Position numbers and translations under genes: made by a program. A stretch of 64,000 nt of DNA from NCBI GenBank assembly GCA_012184525.1, contig WOFQ01000005.1, positions 310,001 to 374,000 of the forward strand, written 5' to 3'. Shown one piece after another: positions 20,752 through 32,506 of this stretch. Under the pieces are notes generated by a model. That model did not search any database. It was not told where the DNA came from and worked only from the letters and a program-made list of their open reading frames with translations. Each line of letters starts with the position of its first letter. Position 1 is the stretch's first letter. Origin of the DNA: Xenoacremonium recifei (lineage: Eukaryota > Ascomycota > Sordariomycetes > Hypocreales > Nectriaceae).

Positions 20752-21987
20752 ATGGCAAACCAGGCTGACAATCGCGAAAACCTCCCTGGGAGTCCCAAAA
20801 TCCCACCCATCTTCATGGCGGCCCTAGAGGATGACTATGACGAAGTCTGCTCCTTAATCGATCAGAAGGTTGACCTCAATGCCGTGAATCCAAATACAGG
20901 TGCTACTGCGTTGCACATGGCGTGCGGTCAGGAAGAAGCACGTATGGCCCAAAAGCTCTTAGAGTCTAGGGCAGATCACACCATCCTCGACGATAAGAAT
21001 GAAACTCCGATGCACGAAGCCGCCATTCAAGGAAACCTCGAGGCCGTCAAGCTCTTACTAGACGCTGGCGCAGACGCTTCCGGGAGGGGCCGTGGCGGAG
21101 CGACCCCTATGCATATGGCTGCTTGGAACGGGCATGTCGAAACTGTGAAGCTCCTGATCGACGCTGGGATGGACATTCATGCCGTCGATGATGAAGGCCA
21201 GACGCCTCTTCATGTAGCTGCGAATCACGGGGCTGGTCCGGCGACCTTGCGGGTACTCCTCGAAGCGGGTTGCGACATCAATGCCAGGTCCAATACTGGA
21301 GAGACGCCGCTCCTCGCGGCAGGAGGATATGACGATATGGTCGAGATGCTTGTTGAGGAGGGGGCTGATCTGGAGATTAAATCTCATGATGGAATGACGG
21401 CTCTGCACATGGCCGCAAAGGAGGGAGTGCGGGATCAAGTGCAATTGATCCTCGACACGCAAAAATTCGACGTCAATGCTAAGACGAAGGATGGAACGAC
21501 ACCTCTACACTTCGCTGCACCCACGTGGTATTGTGAAGATGTTACTTCACTGCTCCTAGACAGCGGTGCCAACATTGACGAAGTGGACAACAACGGAAAC
21601 ACGGCTTTGCACCTGGCCTCTGAGAATTGGCAAGACACGATCGTCAAGGTCCTCCTCGATAACGGAGCCGACATGGAGAAGAAGAACAATAATGGAGAAA
21701 CAGCGTTGCACGTCGCAGCGCGCATGGGAATGGTTAAGCCTCTTCGCACGTTGCTCAAAGCTGGAGCAGACTCTCAGGCTACGGATCGAAACGGATTAAC
21801 CCCAGAACGAAGCGCAGCAGCTGGAAAGGAGGAGCGAATCCGCACACAGACTCTGGAGTGGGAGAACCAAGGACCGCACAGCAAGGAACTCAACGACCAA
21901 GTCCGGGATCAAATCCTTAAGGCGACAGAACAGTGGGATGAGATATTGAAGGTATTGGAAGATGAAGCCTGGGAGGATTGCGAATGA
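20752..21987 (+). CDS. Ankyrin-repeat protein
   Basis: A single exon of 411 residues built almost entirely of nine to ten ankyrin repeats, about residues 20-365, each with the G-x-TPLHxAA core (for example GATPMHMAAWNGHVETVKLL and GQTPLHVAANHG). The tail is acidic and Glu/Trp-rich (EQWDEILKVLEDEAWEDCE). There is no signal peptide or membrane segment if the ATG at 20752 is used; an in-frame ATG at 20713 would add a short hydrophobic lead (MIIAHLLSIHAS) and cannot be excluded. It is a protein-interaction scaffold whose partner is unknown. Stand-alone ankyrin proteins are common in fungal accessory regions beside HET-type genes. Confidence 0.85.
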   Translation: MANQADNRENLPGSPKIPPIFMAALEDDYDEVCSLIDQKVDLNAVNPNTGATALHMACGQEEARMAQKLLESRADHTILDDKNETPMHEAAIQGNLEAVKLLLDAGADASGRGRGGATPMHMAAWNGHVETVKLLIDAGMDIHAVDDEGQTPLHVAANHGAGPATLRVLLEAGCDINARSNTGETPLLAAGGYDDMVEMLVEEGADLEIKSHDGMTALHMAAKEGVRDQVQLILDTQKFDVNAKTKDGTTPLHFAAPTWYCEDVTSLLLDSGANIDEVDNNGNTALHLASENWQDTIVKVLLDNGADMEKKNNNGETALHVAARMGMVKPLRTLLKAGADSQATDRNGLTPERSAAAGKEERIRTQTLEWENQGPHSKELNDQVRDQILKATEQWDEILKVLEDEAWEDCE

Positions 21988-22657
21988 AGTGATGTCTACG
22001 GCTGTCGACCGCTGCACACCAGGTTGAAGGAATGAAGTAAGAAAAAAGAACTTCTATCTAAAGCTAAGATATCTAAATTTAAATGTGATAGAAGGTGAAA
22101 GTATCTCGATATGGTAGTCAGAACGAATTGAAAGAAACCACAATCCCCTGGAAGCATTAAACTGGGTATCATGCCAATATGACAAAAGTCTCCGTACACC
22201 TCGTCTTCGAATCACTAGTAGAGACCTCGCCCTACCCTATAGCATAAACTTCATTTTTCTTTTTCGCAAAATGCTCCTCCGTGTCGAATTCTGGAGCGTG
22301 TGGTCACGAAAATGGGAAAAGCTAATCTGTCTAAAAGTCGTCTCATAAAGAATTGTATCAAACACGACACGCTCGAAAATTTGGTAATGGGTAACTACCC
22401 AAAAGAATAAGAGGGCTACCGCTACTGAATGGTCTTACCCTCATCCATCTTAAGAACTGGGTAAAGCAGTGAATCGTGAGCAAGGATCCCAGCCTAGCAC
22501 GGAATTGGTTTAGTTCTGTCAGCAACATGCATTCCAGTGCTCGCTTTCCGATCGAGGCAAAGGAAGTCAGCACGTTTATAATCCGTTTCCACATTGCATC
22601 AACTTCTGTCTACTCCGTTTGCCAGCTCGCAAACCTTTCCGCCCCAGTGAACCGATC
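21988..22657. other. Intergenic region
   Basis: 670 bases, AT-rich with no supported exon. The last 150 bases are presumably the bZIP promoter. Confidence 0.35.
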
Positions 22658-23706
22658 ATGGCTTCTTTTCAAACCTTTCGCCTGGTGCCTTTACGTGATG
22701 ATGTACGTACTCGTCAGCTCACCGGATGTGGACTGGTAATGGTCCGGTCGCTAACTCGGTCTCACCATGACAGATCCGGGATGAGAGCGACGAATGGGCC
22801 GGCGTGGGCGATTCGAAAGAGAGAAGAAAACGACAAAACAGGATCAACCAAAGGGCAGCCAGTACGCGACCATGACTGAAGCTTCAGTTTCTAGAAGCAC
22901 TGACTAAAATTTTGCTAAAATCAGGACGGCGACAAAAACTCAACGAGATTTCGTTGCATAATACCAAAGTCAACCTAAAGCACCAGCCCAGTCCTTCGAC
23001 ATCATCGAATACAACTTCACAAAATGTTGCACAAACCGGCACTCCCCTGCAACCGAAGGAACGGTGTTCTCCCGGTATCTACTTTCCATTAACACGAGAC
23101 TCAGAGCTGTTACACGTAATCTCAATTAATGTCTCGCGAGCTATTCTTACCAACTACTTCATTATTTCTTCTATTCCCTTCTTGACCTCCCAATTCTGCA
23201 CTGGGCGCCGGATCCTGAGTTTGCCTTGTAATGGGGGCGTTTCTTCACCTCAATACGGCACTTGGTCCGAGGTAACTATGCCGCCGTCGCTGATGCCAAC
23301 CAACGTCCAGCAACGTGTTGCGCATGCAGGATGGATCGACCTATTTCCTTCCCCACAGTTGCGAGATAATTTGATCCTGGCATTAGAGCAGGATTCTATT
23401 GATGAAGATGCGTTCATGATGGACTTGGTTGGAGAGGCGTTTAGCAGTCTTTGTGCTGGCGACGAATCGGAGGAGTTGAACAACGAGTCAATAACGGACC
23501 AATATTCCCATGAAAATACAGCGACTTGGATAGGGGAGTCAGGGTTAGTATCGTGGTCAGATCCCTGGGATATTGGGGGCTGGGAGGTGACTGAAACGTT
23601 TGCTCGTAAATGGGGATTCTTGTTGCGAGGATGTCAAGATGTGGTAGCGGCAGCAAATACCTGGAGGGAAATTAGAGGTGAAGATCCTTTGGAGGTGGAG
23701 GTTTGA
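22658..23706 (+). CDS. bZIP transcription factor with DUF3425 domain
   Basis: Exons 22658-22702, 22774-22861 and 22925-23706 give 304 residues. The basic region is rebuilt across intron 2: KERRKRQNRINQRAARRRQK at about residues 29-48, with the Asn-x7-Arg signature. The C-terminal half has the DUF3425 pattern: RVAHAGWIDLFPSPQLRDNL, then WSDPWDIGGWEVTETFARKW and a closing WREIRGEDPL. It is expected in the nucleus. After the basic region there is no clear run of heptad leucines, so dimerisation may be weak or unusual; this is common among DUF3425 proteins. No obvious target gene is adjacent, although a dehydrogenase follows on the same strand 430 bp downstream. Confidence 0.85.
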
Positions 23707-24137
23707 GCATTCGATCATGATTGCCTTCTGTTGTAACATATATACCCTAATTAAATCCCTAGCCAGTTTTCCCAAGCTTTCTCAGGTCCAGCAGCGAAGA
23801 AAGACAAAGAAACAAGTATGCTCCTGTCGCACCGTGGATTAGATTGCTATAATCACGCCAGTCTTGCTTCTTTATAACATAGTAATTAGATGGGGATAAA
23901 TGACCTAACTCTTTCAGGTTATAGTAGCTGACAATGCCGAGAAGCGGTGTTGCAGCCTGACATCGAGAACACGAGTCCGATAAGCCCGAAACAAGACCGA
24001 CAAGCATGTTTCTCTTGGATATAAATAAAGGCCAAGATCCTGCCCGCAATATTCTTGATTCCCTTTGAATCAGTTCTCAAGTCCGTTCCATTCCTGACAC
24101 TAAGTGCCCCTTACTCTTTCCATTGGTTGCAACAAGA
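23707..24137. other. Intergenic region with the dehydrogenase promoter
   Basis: 430 bases; the only feature seen is the TATA box listed separately. Confidence 0.4.
24020..24027 (+). promoter_or_regulatory. TATA box of the second dehydrogenase gene
   Basis: TATAAATA, a full consensus match, ends 110 bases before the ATG at 24138. This is a usual spacing for fungal genes with a short leader. Confidence 0.5.
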
Positions 24138-25139
24138 ATGACCTCGACAACATCAAAATACGCCGATGCACATCTCAAACCCAATGGACCTGGCGACGCC
24201 CGCCCTACTGCTCTACAGCTCGTACAAGATGAGCAAAGAGTAGGGTCCCTTTCCGGCAAAGTTGCACTTATCACTGGTTGCTCCTCTGGACTGGGGATTG
24301 AGACGGCTCGAGCTCTGAAAGCTACCGGCATGACCCTGTTTGTCACAGCTCGCAATCTGGACAAAGCCAAAACTGCACTTGGGGACATTCTCGACGGTAC
24401 ACAAGTTCACCTACTTGAGCTTGACCTCGAGTCTTTGAACAGCGTTAGGCGCTGCGTCGAAGAGTTCAAGTCTAAGAGCAACCACCTCAACATCTTGATC
24501 GAGAATGCAGGTATACGTCACGTTCCCCTAGGAAAAACGAAAGATGGCTTTGAACTCCACTGGGGGACAAACCACCTCAGCCACTTCTTGCTGTTTGATC
24601 TCTTGAGGCCGATGTTGTTCGATTCTTCCACAGTCAACTTCCAGTCCCGTGTTGTCATTGTGTCATCGACGGCGCACAGGAACGGACCCATGGACTTCAA
24701 CGATTTAAATTGGGAGAAGAGGAAGTACGACCCCCTGCTGGCTTATGGGCAAAGCAAGCTCGCAAATGTCTATACAGCATATGAGATCGAAAGGCGATAT
24801 GGTGCGCAGGGTCTTCATGCCTGGAGCGTGCATCCAGGTGGTATTCGGACAGGTCTTCAGAGGCCAAGCTTGAGCGACACCATGAGCTTCTTCAAGAGTG
24901 GCATTATGACTACGTTGAAGTCGATGATGAATGCTGAGCAAGGTGCATCAACTACAGTTTGGGCCGCCGTGAGTAGGGGACTCGAAGGGAAGGGAGGGAA
25001 GTATCTCGAACGGAATCAAATCAGCCAGCCGGCAAGGAAGGGACACGGCTTGATCGAGCCTGGGCATGCTGAGTGGGCATATGATGCGGACAAGGCCAAA
25101 AGACTGTACGATGTGTCTGAAGCACTGGTTTGTAAGTAG
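24138..25139 (+). CDS. Short-chain dehydrogenase/reductase
   Basis: A single exon of 333 residues. The cofactor motif TGCSSGLG is near residue 49 (LSGKVALITGCSSGLG), NAG lies in ENAGIRHVPLG, the catalytic serine block is VVIVSSTAHR, and YGQSK supplies Tyr and Lys. HPGGIRTGL follows, as in classical SDRs related to retinol and light-dependent protochlorophyllide reductase-like families. The substrate is unknown. The start at 24138 is the first ATG after the TATA box and leaves a 35-residue N-terminal lead that many fungal members share. It is convergent with the alcohol dehydrogenase gene on the other strand, 199 bp away. Confidence 0.86.
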   Translation: MTSTTSKYADAHLKPNGPGDARPTALQLVQDEQRVGSLSGKVALITGCSSGLGIETARALKATGMTLFVTARNLDKAKTALGDILDGTQVHLLELDLESLNSVRRCVEEFKSKSNHLNILIENAGIRHVPLGKTKDGFELHWGTNHLSHFLLFDLLRPMLFDSSTVNFQSRVVIVSSTAHRNGPMDFNDLNWEKRKYDPLLAYGQSKLANVYTAYEIERRYGAQGLHAWSVHPGGIRTGLQRPSLSDTMSFFKSGIMTTLKSMMNAEQGASTTVWAAVSRGLEGKGGKYLERNQISQPARKGHGLIEPGHAEWAYDADKAKRLYDVSEALVCK

Positions 25140-25338
25140 GTTGGATAATCAGAAGCTGGGTTGGTTCCGTGCTGGATGTGGATGTCGAAGACAGAATAAG
25201 CTATAAGGCAATACATCATATCGCATAGCACATGCCCAACACTCGTGATATAGTTCTCGAACTGGAAGGACACTCTCGATCAAGATGATAATTTGCTCGG
25301 TCCGGGTATCTAACATAAGGTAAGCCATGTTCAGACCA

Positions 25339-26819
25339 TTACCTGCTGGTATCGACAACATAACGGCCAGCGATGGCGCCCTTCTGCATCAAATCGTACA
25401 CGCTCTGGAGCTCTGACAGACCGACAATCCTGAAGAGAAGAGTCAGTGCTGTTTTGATCTTTAGTTGCTTTAGTATGCTTACTTGTAAGGGGCCTTGATG
25501 AAGCCCTGTCTGAAGAACTCAATCGCCTCAGCGGTATCTTGTCGGTTGCCGACATAGCTGCCCTTGATGCTGATCTCACTGCATTACATAGTTAGCGGAG
25601 CACATTCAGAAAGGGCCCAAATTATTTTCCATACCGAACGACAGTGTCAAAGACGGGAGCCTTGACAAAAGCGTTTGCCGGAAGACCAACGCAAACAATA
25701 GTTCCCTTGCTCTTGACGTACTGGCTTGCCTCCTGGAATGGCTTCTCGCTGGCAGCCAGAAGCAGTACGGCGTCGGGACCTGATCCGCCCGAGGCCTTTC
25801 GGATATCAGCAACAGTGTCTGTGGATGTCTTGAAGTCGACAAAAGCGTCTGCGCCGAGCTCCAGGCAGACCTTGCGCTTCTCATCGCCACCATCAAGGGC
25901 CACGACGTGCAAGCCCATGGCCTTCGCATATTGAATAGCGAAGACACCGAGGCCACCACCAGCTCCGGCAATGACAACGTGCTGCCCAGGCCGGGCGCCG
26001 GAGGACTTGAGCGCCTTGTAGACTGTCAAGCCAGCGCAAAGAATCGGGGCCACGGCGGCAAGATCACAGTCCTTGGGGATGCGAGCAACGTGGGCGGCCT
26101 TTCCAACGGCATACTGCTGGAAAGAACCGTCAACGGTGTAGCCAGAGAGAGATGCAGACTCGCACAGCGATTCGTTAGACTGACGGCACTGCTCGCAGCT
26201 CATGCATGAACCGTGGAGCCACTTGATGCCAACGTGGTCGCCGATCTCAACGTCCTTGACCAGCTCACCGCGGGCAACAACAATGCCGGCGCCCTCGTGA
26301 CCGCCGACCAGCGGCATCTTGGATTCTAGGGGCCAATCGCCGTTGACAGCATGCAAATCAGTGTGGCACACACCGCTGAACTTGATGTTAATCAGGACCT
26401 CGTCCGAAGCCGGCTTCGGGACGGGGATCTGCTTGTAAATCACCGCTGTTGGCCGCAATCAGTTTTAGGTCGCCGACCTGAAGACAAACAAACTTACGGC
26501 CGCCCTTCTGCTCCAACACCTGAGCCCATTGCTCCGTCGGGATCTCGGGGCCTGCGGTGGTGGCGTATGCCGCTGCCTTGCCGGTGTTGTTGCTGGCAAA
26601 GACCTTTGGGGTGACGCTGCTAGTGCTCGTGCTGGCGCGGCTGTTGACGCCGTGGCGGGCACAGTTACCGCAGAGACACCGCTGACTTGAGGTGAAGTTT
26701 CGACGGCCAATCTGAGTCGCAGCCGCTGAGCGTGCAACTATGGCGGTGCGCGAAGCTGGCCGAATCACCGTCCGGAGCACCGCGCTCCTCATCACGCTGC
26801 TGCTGCTTGCTGGAACCAT
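25339..26819 (-). CDS. Zinc alcohol dehydrogenase with mitochondrial-type N-terminus
   Basis: Exons on the minus strand: 26819-26498, 26445-25635, 25578-25483, 25429-25339. The protein has 439 residues. The catalytic zinc ligands are Cys134 (GVCHTD) and His157 (GGHEGAG), with a later Cys in [14 protein letters not shown]. The structural zinc site is Cys188, 191, 194 and 202. The nucleotide-binding loop is [19 protein letters not shown], and the C-terminal block [13 protein letters not shown] is typical of fungal ADH1-type enzymes. The first 90 residues are Arg/Ser/Ala-rich with almost no acidic residues before residue 90, consistent with a mitochondrial presequence. The enzyme interconverts ethanol-type alcohols and aldehydes using NAD. 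An in-frame ATG nine codons downstream is an alternative start. Confidence 0.88.
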
Positions 26820-27910
26820 CGTGAGACGAATTTGCTACGGTACGGAAGAGCAATTGCGGTTCCGCATCGCGGGAATCAGCTTGCGGGCTGGTTGTCTTAT
26901 AGTAGTAATGCCCTCTTCCCCACTGGGCAGTGCCATGCCATGGGACCGGATCCGGCCATCACATATCACACCACAGGGGACCGACGCTATTCTCCCTGTG
27001 GCAAACATAGGCCAGACCGAATCCCCACCGAACCCCTCAAGTCGGAAATTGCATCTTTGCTTGAAGCGGAGAATTATACATACCTCTCCGCATAGAGGCA
27101 CATGATAAGCAACTCACGAGACTATGGCCATTCCTAACCCCATCGCGAACTCACAGTGCGGGGCCTCGAACCATTTTACCGAGGAGCAAGCTGATCTTAT
27201 CGTGGGGGAGTCTAGACCTTACGCAAACAATGGCAGCATTTACTAAGTAGACAGACCTATGGCTTTTTGAAACCCGGAACCACAACCCAGGCTTAGACTA
27301 AAATAGCCTGGCAGATCTTAACCCTATGCAACAAGACCCTGACCCATCAGATATCTCGACGCACTTCACTAGTAAATCGTGCGCTTGGTCAACTTCTCTT
27401 GACCCTAGAATACTTTCCCCGGACAAGGGGAAGAAAACACGGGGTTGCGGGTTACTACCAGGCTCTTTCCGATGCGGAGGACTCAAAACAGGAAACTGGT
27501 TCTCGGAACACGAGACTTCCCTGGATTGACAGCTGAAGACTTGCCCGACCCTTCCCGAGCCAATCCCAGGGCAGTTCGTTCCGAAACTGGCGCCACATCC
27601 CGGGATCAGGCTGGCGCAATTATCCATGTGGCTATGGATAACCTTATTCCTACAACTCGGGAAGTCGGATACTGTCAATTAGACTATTTTTTTGGTCTCC
27701 TTCGTCAAAGGTGCAAGCCTTTTTTGCCCAACCTGATGTAAACGACTCTGCGTTATATAGTAGAAGATAACGCTCACGACTAGGTCACGACTTACGTGAA
27801 AGTCAGAAAGGGCATTCTACTGTAGTCATTTTGCTATCAAAGTTTATTCATGTCGCATCGTGAAGTCATGTACGCCTATGCTTGTCGTTGCTCCCAGCCT
27901 TCCCAAGTAA
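26820..27910. other. Intergenic region of 1.1 kb
   Basis: Contains the alcohol dehydrogenase promoter at its left end. No supported gene. A short inverted repeat (TTCCCC/GGGGAA) lies near 27415-27432. Confidence 0.35.
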
Positions 27911-29782
27911 TCAATGAGCCGAGACGCCACCATTTGTCAAATAGTCAAGGCACCGTTCCAGGGGTTGTATGACATTCTGCACCATATCTTGCCTCCACCG
28001 TTCGCGAGGCGTGTTTCGACCTGTGCCCAGACACCAGTCTACAGCTTGCGCATAATCGAATCCAGCCTCTTCTGATATCTGGCGCTGCCAATCTCTCGCA
28101 GCTAAGAGGTCAAAACCTGCGACTTCTTTTGCTGTGTTGCCTTTTGGCCAATCCTTTCTGTAAGGTTGGTCTTCGAGAGCCATCCCAAAGCCAAGTTCCA
28201 AGAGTATAATTCCCAGCTGGTCTAAAGACTCGGCATATTCGCCAGCTTTTGCACATATACCCGATATAGCCTGTTTATTCCGGTCCTTAAACTGACGACG
28301 CACTCGAGGTTCGTTGAGAAGAATGAGCGCCGAGTCATTAGGGTCTCTCTTGAAGAAGATGTCCTTTTTCGTGAGCGGAGCAGGGAGCCATTGTGAATCG
28401 ATGAGTTGAATGAATGAAGACGTTAGTGCCAGCGCGATCCCGTATCGTTGGGTCCGAGTGGGTTTGGGTTGATCGTCTCCATGCAGAATCCTGTCAAGTG
28501 CGACGGAAGGGGGCGAGACATTCGTTTTATACCGAGATACCATGTAGACGTAGAACCGACATTCATCGCTTACTAGATAGCCACAACATGAATTAGGAGT
28601 TTGGTCCAGAGCATTACAGAGAATAGATATCTCTTGGGTAATGCGAAGCGAAGTTAACTGGTTGAATGTAAGAGTGATTGACGGTGTTTGTCTGCGATGA
28701 ATTAGTCGTCACTTTGTTTAGTCTGCATATAGACCCAATTGTAACTTACTTGACCATCTGAACGCAGGTTGAAGTAGATGTAGATTTGAGAGCTGACCTG
28801 GTGGGCAAAAGACTCGTATACTGAAATTGCGATTTCGGTGCTTCCTCAAGAATTTGGACGGCAGCATGAAGCTGCTGGGCAACTTTCTCGTCACCTTCTG
28901 AAATCCTAGTGCTGCAGATGTCCCAATGGGAAGAATCAAATGTTATGAATGTGATCTGGAATTCCGCTTTTTGGGCAGTACGATGCTGCAACATTAGCTC
29001 TGCGCCGTGCGATGCTTGGCAGCGACAGTTCCACGCCGAGGATAAGGCTTTTAACAATTTTGTTGCTTGCCCCCAGAGAGTGCAAAGCGCCATATTCGTG
29101 GCACTTCTCCTAGCTAGAGCCCCCTTCTGCTCAGCTAGACGCGTGGCTTCGTCACTGCAACTCAGCAGTCTCTCTAGTTTCTCGTTGTAGGCTTCGAAGT
29201 CGGAAAATAGCTGTTTTCGAACCGACTCTTCGCTACTGAACCTAGCTCGATATAATAAGAAAGTCCATCTTTCTTTGCTCATTGCAGACCGAATCCGGTC
29301 ACTACCCGTTAGAGCTTGCTTTTACCGCAACATTAGAGATACTCTTAACTTCAAAGACAGCCGATCCTTACTGGATTGTTGATTTGTGTTTGCACGTTCT
29401 CAGAATCCAGAGCTAGTTGCTTGTTCAGCTGTTCCATAGTGGTCCCCATCTCTTTGATAAACTCAAAGTATATATCGTAGGTATCCTTCATGCGCTTCTT
29501 GAGGAGATCATCAAGTGGCTTTTCCCTCCATGCTGATCCGCCTGGAACAGCCAACAACTTTTCGATCTTGTCGTCGTCAGCCACGAGAGGTAATAACAGT
29601 CGTCTCAAGTTGGTTTTGAAAAGAATCTGGATGTATGCCAGTTGGTCGCGGCATCGCTTGTATTCTGGCCTGATCGCGTGAAATAGGTTCAAGCGTTTTG
29701 CGACCTCTCGGTACTGCTCAATGGCTGAGATGGCGATAGGGATCGCGCCAAGGACGATCCCAGCAATTTCAAAACCTGACAT
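27911..29782 (-). CDS. DUF7580-type protein, divergent from a C2H2 gene
   Basis: Exons on the minus strand: 29782-29372, 29318-28750, 28691-27911. The protein has 586 residues. The N-terminus MSGFEIAGIVLGAIPIAISA and the following EYKRCRDQLAYIQILFKTNL segment are the characteristic opening of the large fungal family annotated DUF7580. The C-terminal part (residues about 380-586) has the usual GIALALTSSFIQLIDSQWLP, ILLELGFG and AVDWCLG blocks, which follow a degenerate kinase-like layout without the catalytic HRD/DFG residues. The hydrophobic N-terminal helix may place it at a membrane. The molecular role is unknown; relatives occur beside HET and prion-forming-domain genes. The start at 29782 is the first ATG; read-through of either intron ends in a stop. 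Confidence 0.82.
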
Positions 29783-30043
29783 ATTGGCAATCAAAGAGCC
29801 ATCTCCCTGGGGGTTTTAGCGGCTTGGTAGGTATGAAGCTTAGCGATGGCGAACATTCAGCTTGAAGTGAGGGGATTTGCATAAGCAGGTATGCATGCCT
29901 GCCCAATCAACCCGACGACACGTGGTAGTGCGGGGTTAAATGAAGCAACATCAACCTGATCCTCGTTCTCTCAATGCATTCTCTAGTTTAACCCCTTCAT
30001 CGCGACTCTAAATTGGATTCATTGTGGCGTATGAACTGCCAAC

Positions 30044-32506
30044 ATGCCCGAGTGTGAACAAAGCAAAGATACTATCGAAAAGAAGACTCGCCGGGTAAAG
30101 ACGCAGTTTCAAAACCTCATCGACTCCCTGGATACGAGCCAAGATCCAGAAACGAACCATTCTAGTGGCCTATCATGCATGTCAATCACAGATCTCTGGG
30201 AGAAATTTCTTCTTTGGGCAGGGAATCTGGGTGCATTGAAGGGCTCCATGACAAAGTTATCCTTGGATCACAGGCTTTCAAACACCCCAGAGGTTCGTGA
30301 TGAGATATTGAGACAGCTTGGCGACATAGAAGAAGCCATCGAGGACTGTGAGTAGTCTACATGTCTGATGCTATTTACGTTCGGCGTTAACTCAGATTTG
30401 TCAGTGTTGAGCATGATACTTAACCCAGATGAGAATGAGCCATTGATGACAGGAGTAGATGCCGCATTGCACCTCTCGGGTGGCCCCAGGATAGTCATCG
30501 AGGTCATAGAAGAGTCTATGAAGTCGCTTTTCAGGATCGACATGTTGGTGAGAAAAGTCACGACTCGCGATCGATTTCAACGGGCTTTTCAAATCGAAGA
30601 CTTCGAACTTCCAAAACAAGTCGACATAAATTATGTCAAAGATAAATTCCCCAAGCTCCATGACGACCGGATAACCACTCGTCTTGGTACCGCCATCACC
30701 AAGAGGCGACAATACATTATGTACAACCGAGATAATGGGCCCCGGTTGGGCAAAGACGGAGGCTCCGATGACCTCCTGAACGCACGAACAGAGAAGCTGT
30801 CCAGCAAGGCAACGGCATTTGTTCAAGACATGGATGCAACAGTTTTTGAAATAGAGGATGATGATGCAATATCCACTGTGTCTGCTTCCACTATGACCGC
30901 CTCATGTGTGGATCTCCAACTACCGTCTCTAGCTGATCTGTCAGATGATGGAGAACCGTTCGAGTGTCCCATTTGCTTTACACTCCAATCGTTTCATTCA
31001 GAGCAATCCTGGAGGTGAATATCATATCTAGTATTCTCTTAAGACTGCTTACCGACAACCTCTTAGAAGACATGCCTTTCACGATCTCAAGGCCTACGTT
31101 TGCACTGTCGGTGGGCGCGAATGTGACGATCTATTGTTCGAAGACCGCGATTCATGGTTTTCACACGAAATGAACATACACAGATCCAAATACAGTTGCT
31201 CTTTGTGTAGCCATGTTAAAGCTGCCTCAAGACATGAACTTCGCTTACACCTCAAAATTCACGGCACGTTCAACGAACAGCAAGTAGGCCAGCTCGAGAA
31301 CGCTGGGAGGGATACAACTATACATTTCGAAGCAGGACAATGTCCTTTCTGTGACAAGTGGGCAGAAAAGCTCCTCTCGGAAAAGTCTAAGCAAAGAAAC
31401 GACAATGACTTAACCCGGCAGCATCGGGATGTTGTTGTTGTCAGCATGGCTAGATTCAAACGCCATCTCTCCGTGCACCAAGAGCAGTTGGCCATATTTG
31501 CAATGCCTCGAGCTGCTGAATTTGAGCAAACGGAGAAAGAAGACAGTGATTTTAGTTCGCTCTCAGGTAGTTCATCACTACTCGATGAGTTTACCTTGAC
31601 AGGTGAAGAGTTAGAACACAATGACACAACCACCTATCAGATTTCAGAGCACGGCGAGAGTGGGCAGAACCCTTGTCAATCTGCCGAGCCGTACGATATC
31701 TCGCAGAAACATGGCAAAATAGAATCACCTTCGACCACTGGGACGAAACTTGAGCCCTCGAGAGTGGGGGGCGTACTTTTGAGCGCCTCAAACGCAGACC
31801 AAGGCGCCGTAGCCATGCATCAACGTCGGAACTCGCTCGAAGAACTTATAGGTAGGTTGACCAGCTCTGAAACTCGAATTCTTTTTAAGTTAGACTAAAT
31901 GAAATATTAGAGAATTCCATAAGCAGTACGAGAAAGAAGATACCAGCCAGGCAATCCCATCGCGGATCCAATCTCCCTCCGAAATCAACTGTCTTTGATT
32001 ATGAACCTTCTGCCGCCTCTTCTTCGAAGCTTACAGCAGAACCTTCCCAAGACGGGTTGATGCATGAGAGACAATTATCACAGCCACTTGCCCCTTTACT
32101 TCCATGTGAGCTTAGTGTCTATAGGGACTGCGAAGCACAGTTCGATTCAATTTCTGGTGTTGGGGACTGGATTGAGCATGCTGCTGCCCATTTAGGGCAT
32201 CAATACCCTAAGCGCTGTTGCTGTTGGTTCTGCAATTATACACCATCCGGTCATCGCGGGGATAGACAATCCCGTTTTCGAGACCGTATGCATCACATTG
32301 CGTCGCATATTCAACAGGGACAATCAGTCCTTGCCATGCGACCGGACTTTCACATGCTCAAGCACTTCTATCAACTTGGTTTAGTCGATGAGCAACTATA
32401 CACTCTCGCGATAGGATATCACGAAGCGCCAGTACCGGTTTACCGAGAGCCCCGGCATTCGGCGCGCAAAAAAAACCCCAAATCTGAGGAAAGGGCGTTT
32501 CTCTAG
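30044..32506 (+). CDS. Fungal C2H2-like zinc-finger protein (acuF-like type)
   Basis: Exons 30044-30347, 30396-31014, 31067-31851 and 31911-32506 give 767 residues. An N-terminal helical region (residues 1-200, with LWEKFLLWAGNLGALKGSM) precedes tandem fingers: FECPICFTLQSFHSEQSWRR near residue 290, then a CTVGGRECDDLLFEDRDSW unit and SCSLCSHVKAASRHELRLHL, then GQCPFCDKW with RFKRHLSVHQEQLAIFAMPR. A Ser/Thr-rich middle leads to a second Cys/His cluster (YRDCEAQFDSISGVGDWIEH, then CCCWFCNY and MHHIASHI). The combination is the one annotated in fungi as oxidoreductase acuF-like C2H2; the acuF label is historical and says nothing about function. It is possibly a nucleic-acid-binding or signalling protein. 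Only 261 bases separate its start from that of the DUF7580 gene. Confidence 0.8.

Noticed and set aside
27140..27180. tRNA B-box-like GGTTCGAGGCC on the minus strand
   Set aside because: The flanking bases do not form a T-stem and no A box or acceptor stem fits at tRNA spacing.
27298..27678. 126-codon minus-strand frame in the spacer after the alcohol dehydrogenase
   Set aside because: Low-complexity Ser/Gly/Cys composition, no upstream signals and no family resemblance.
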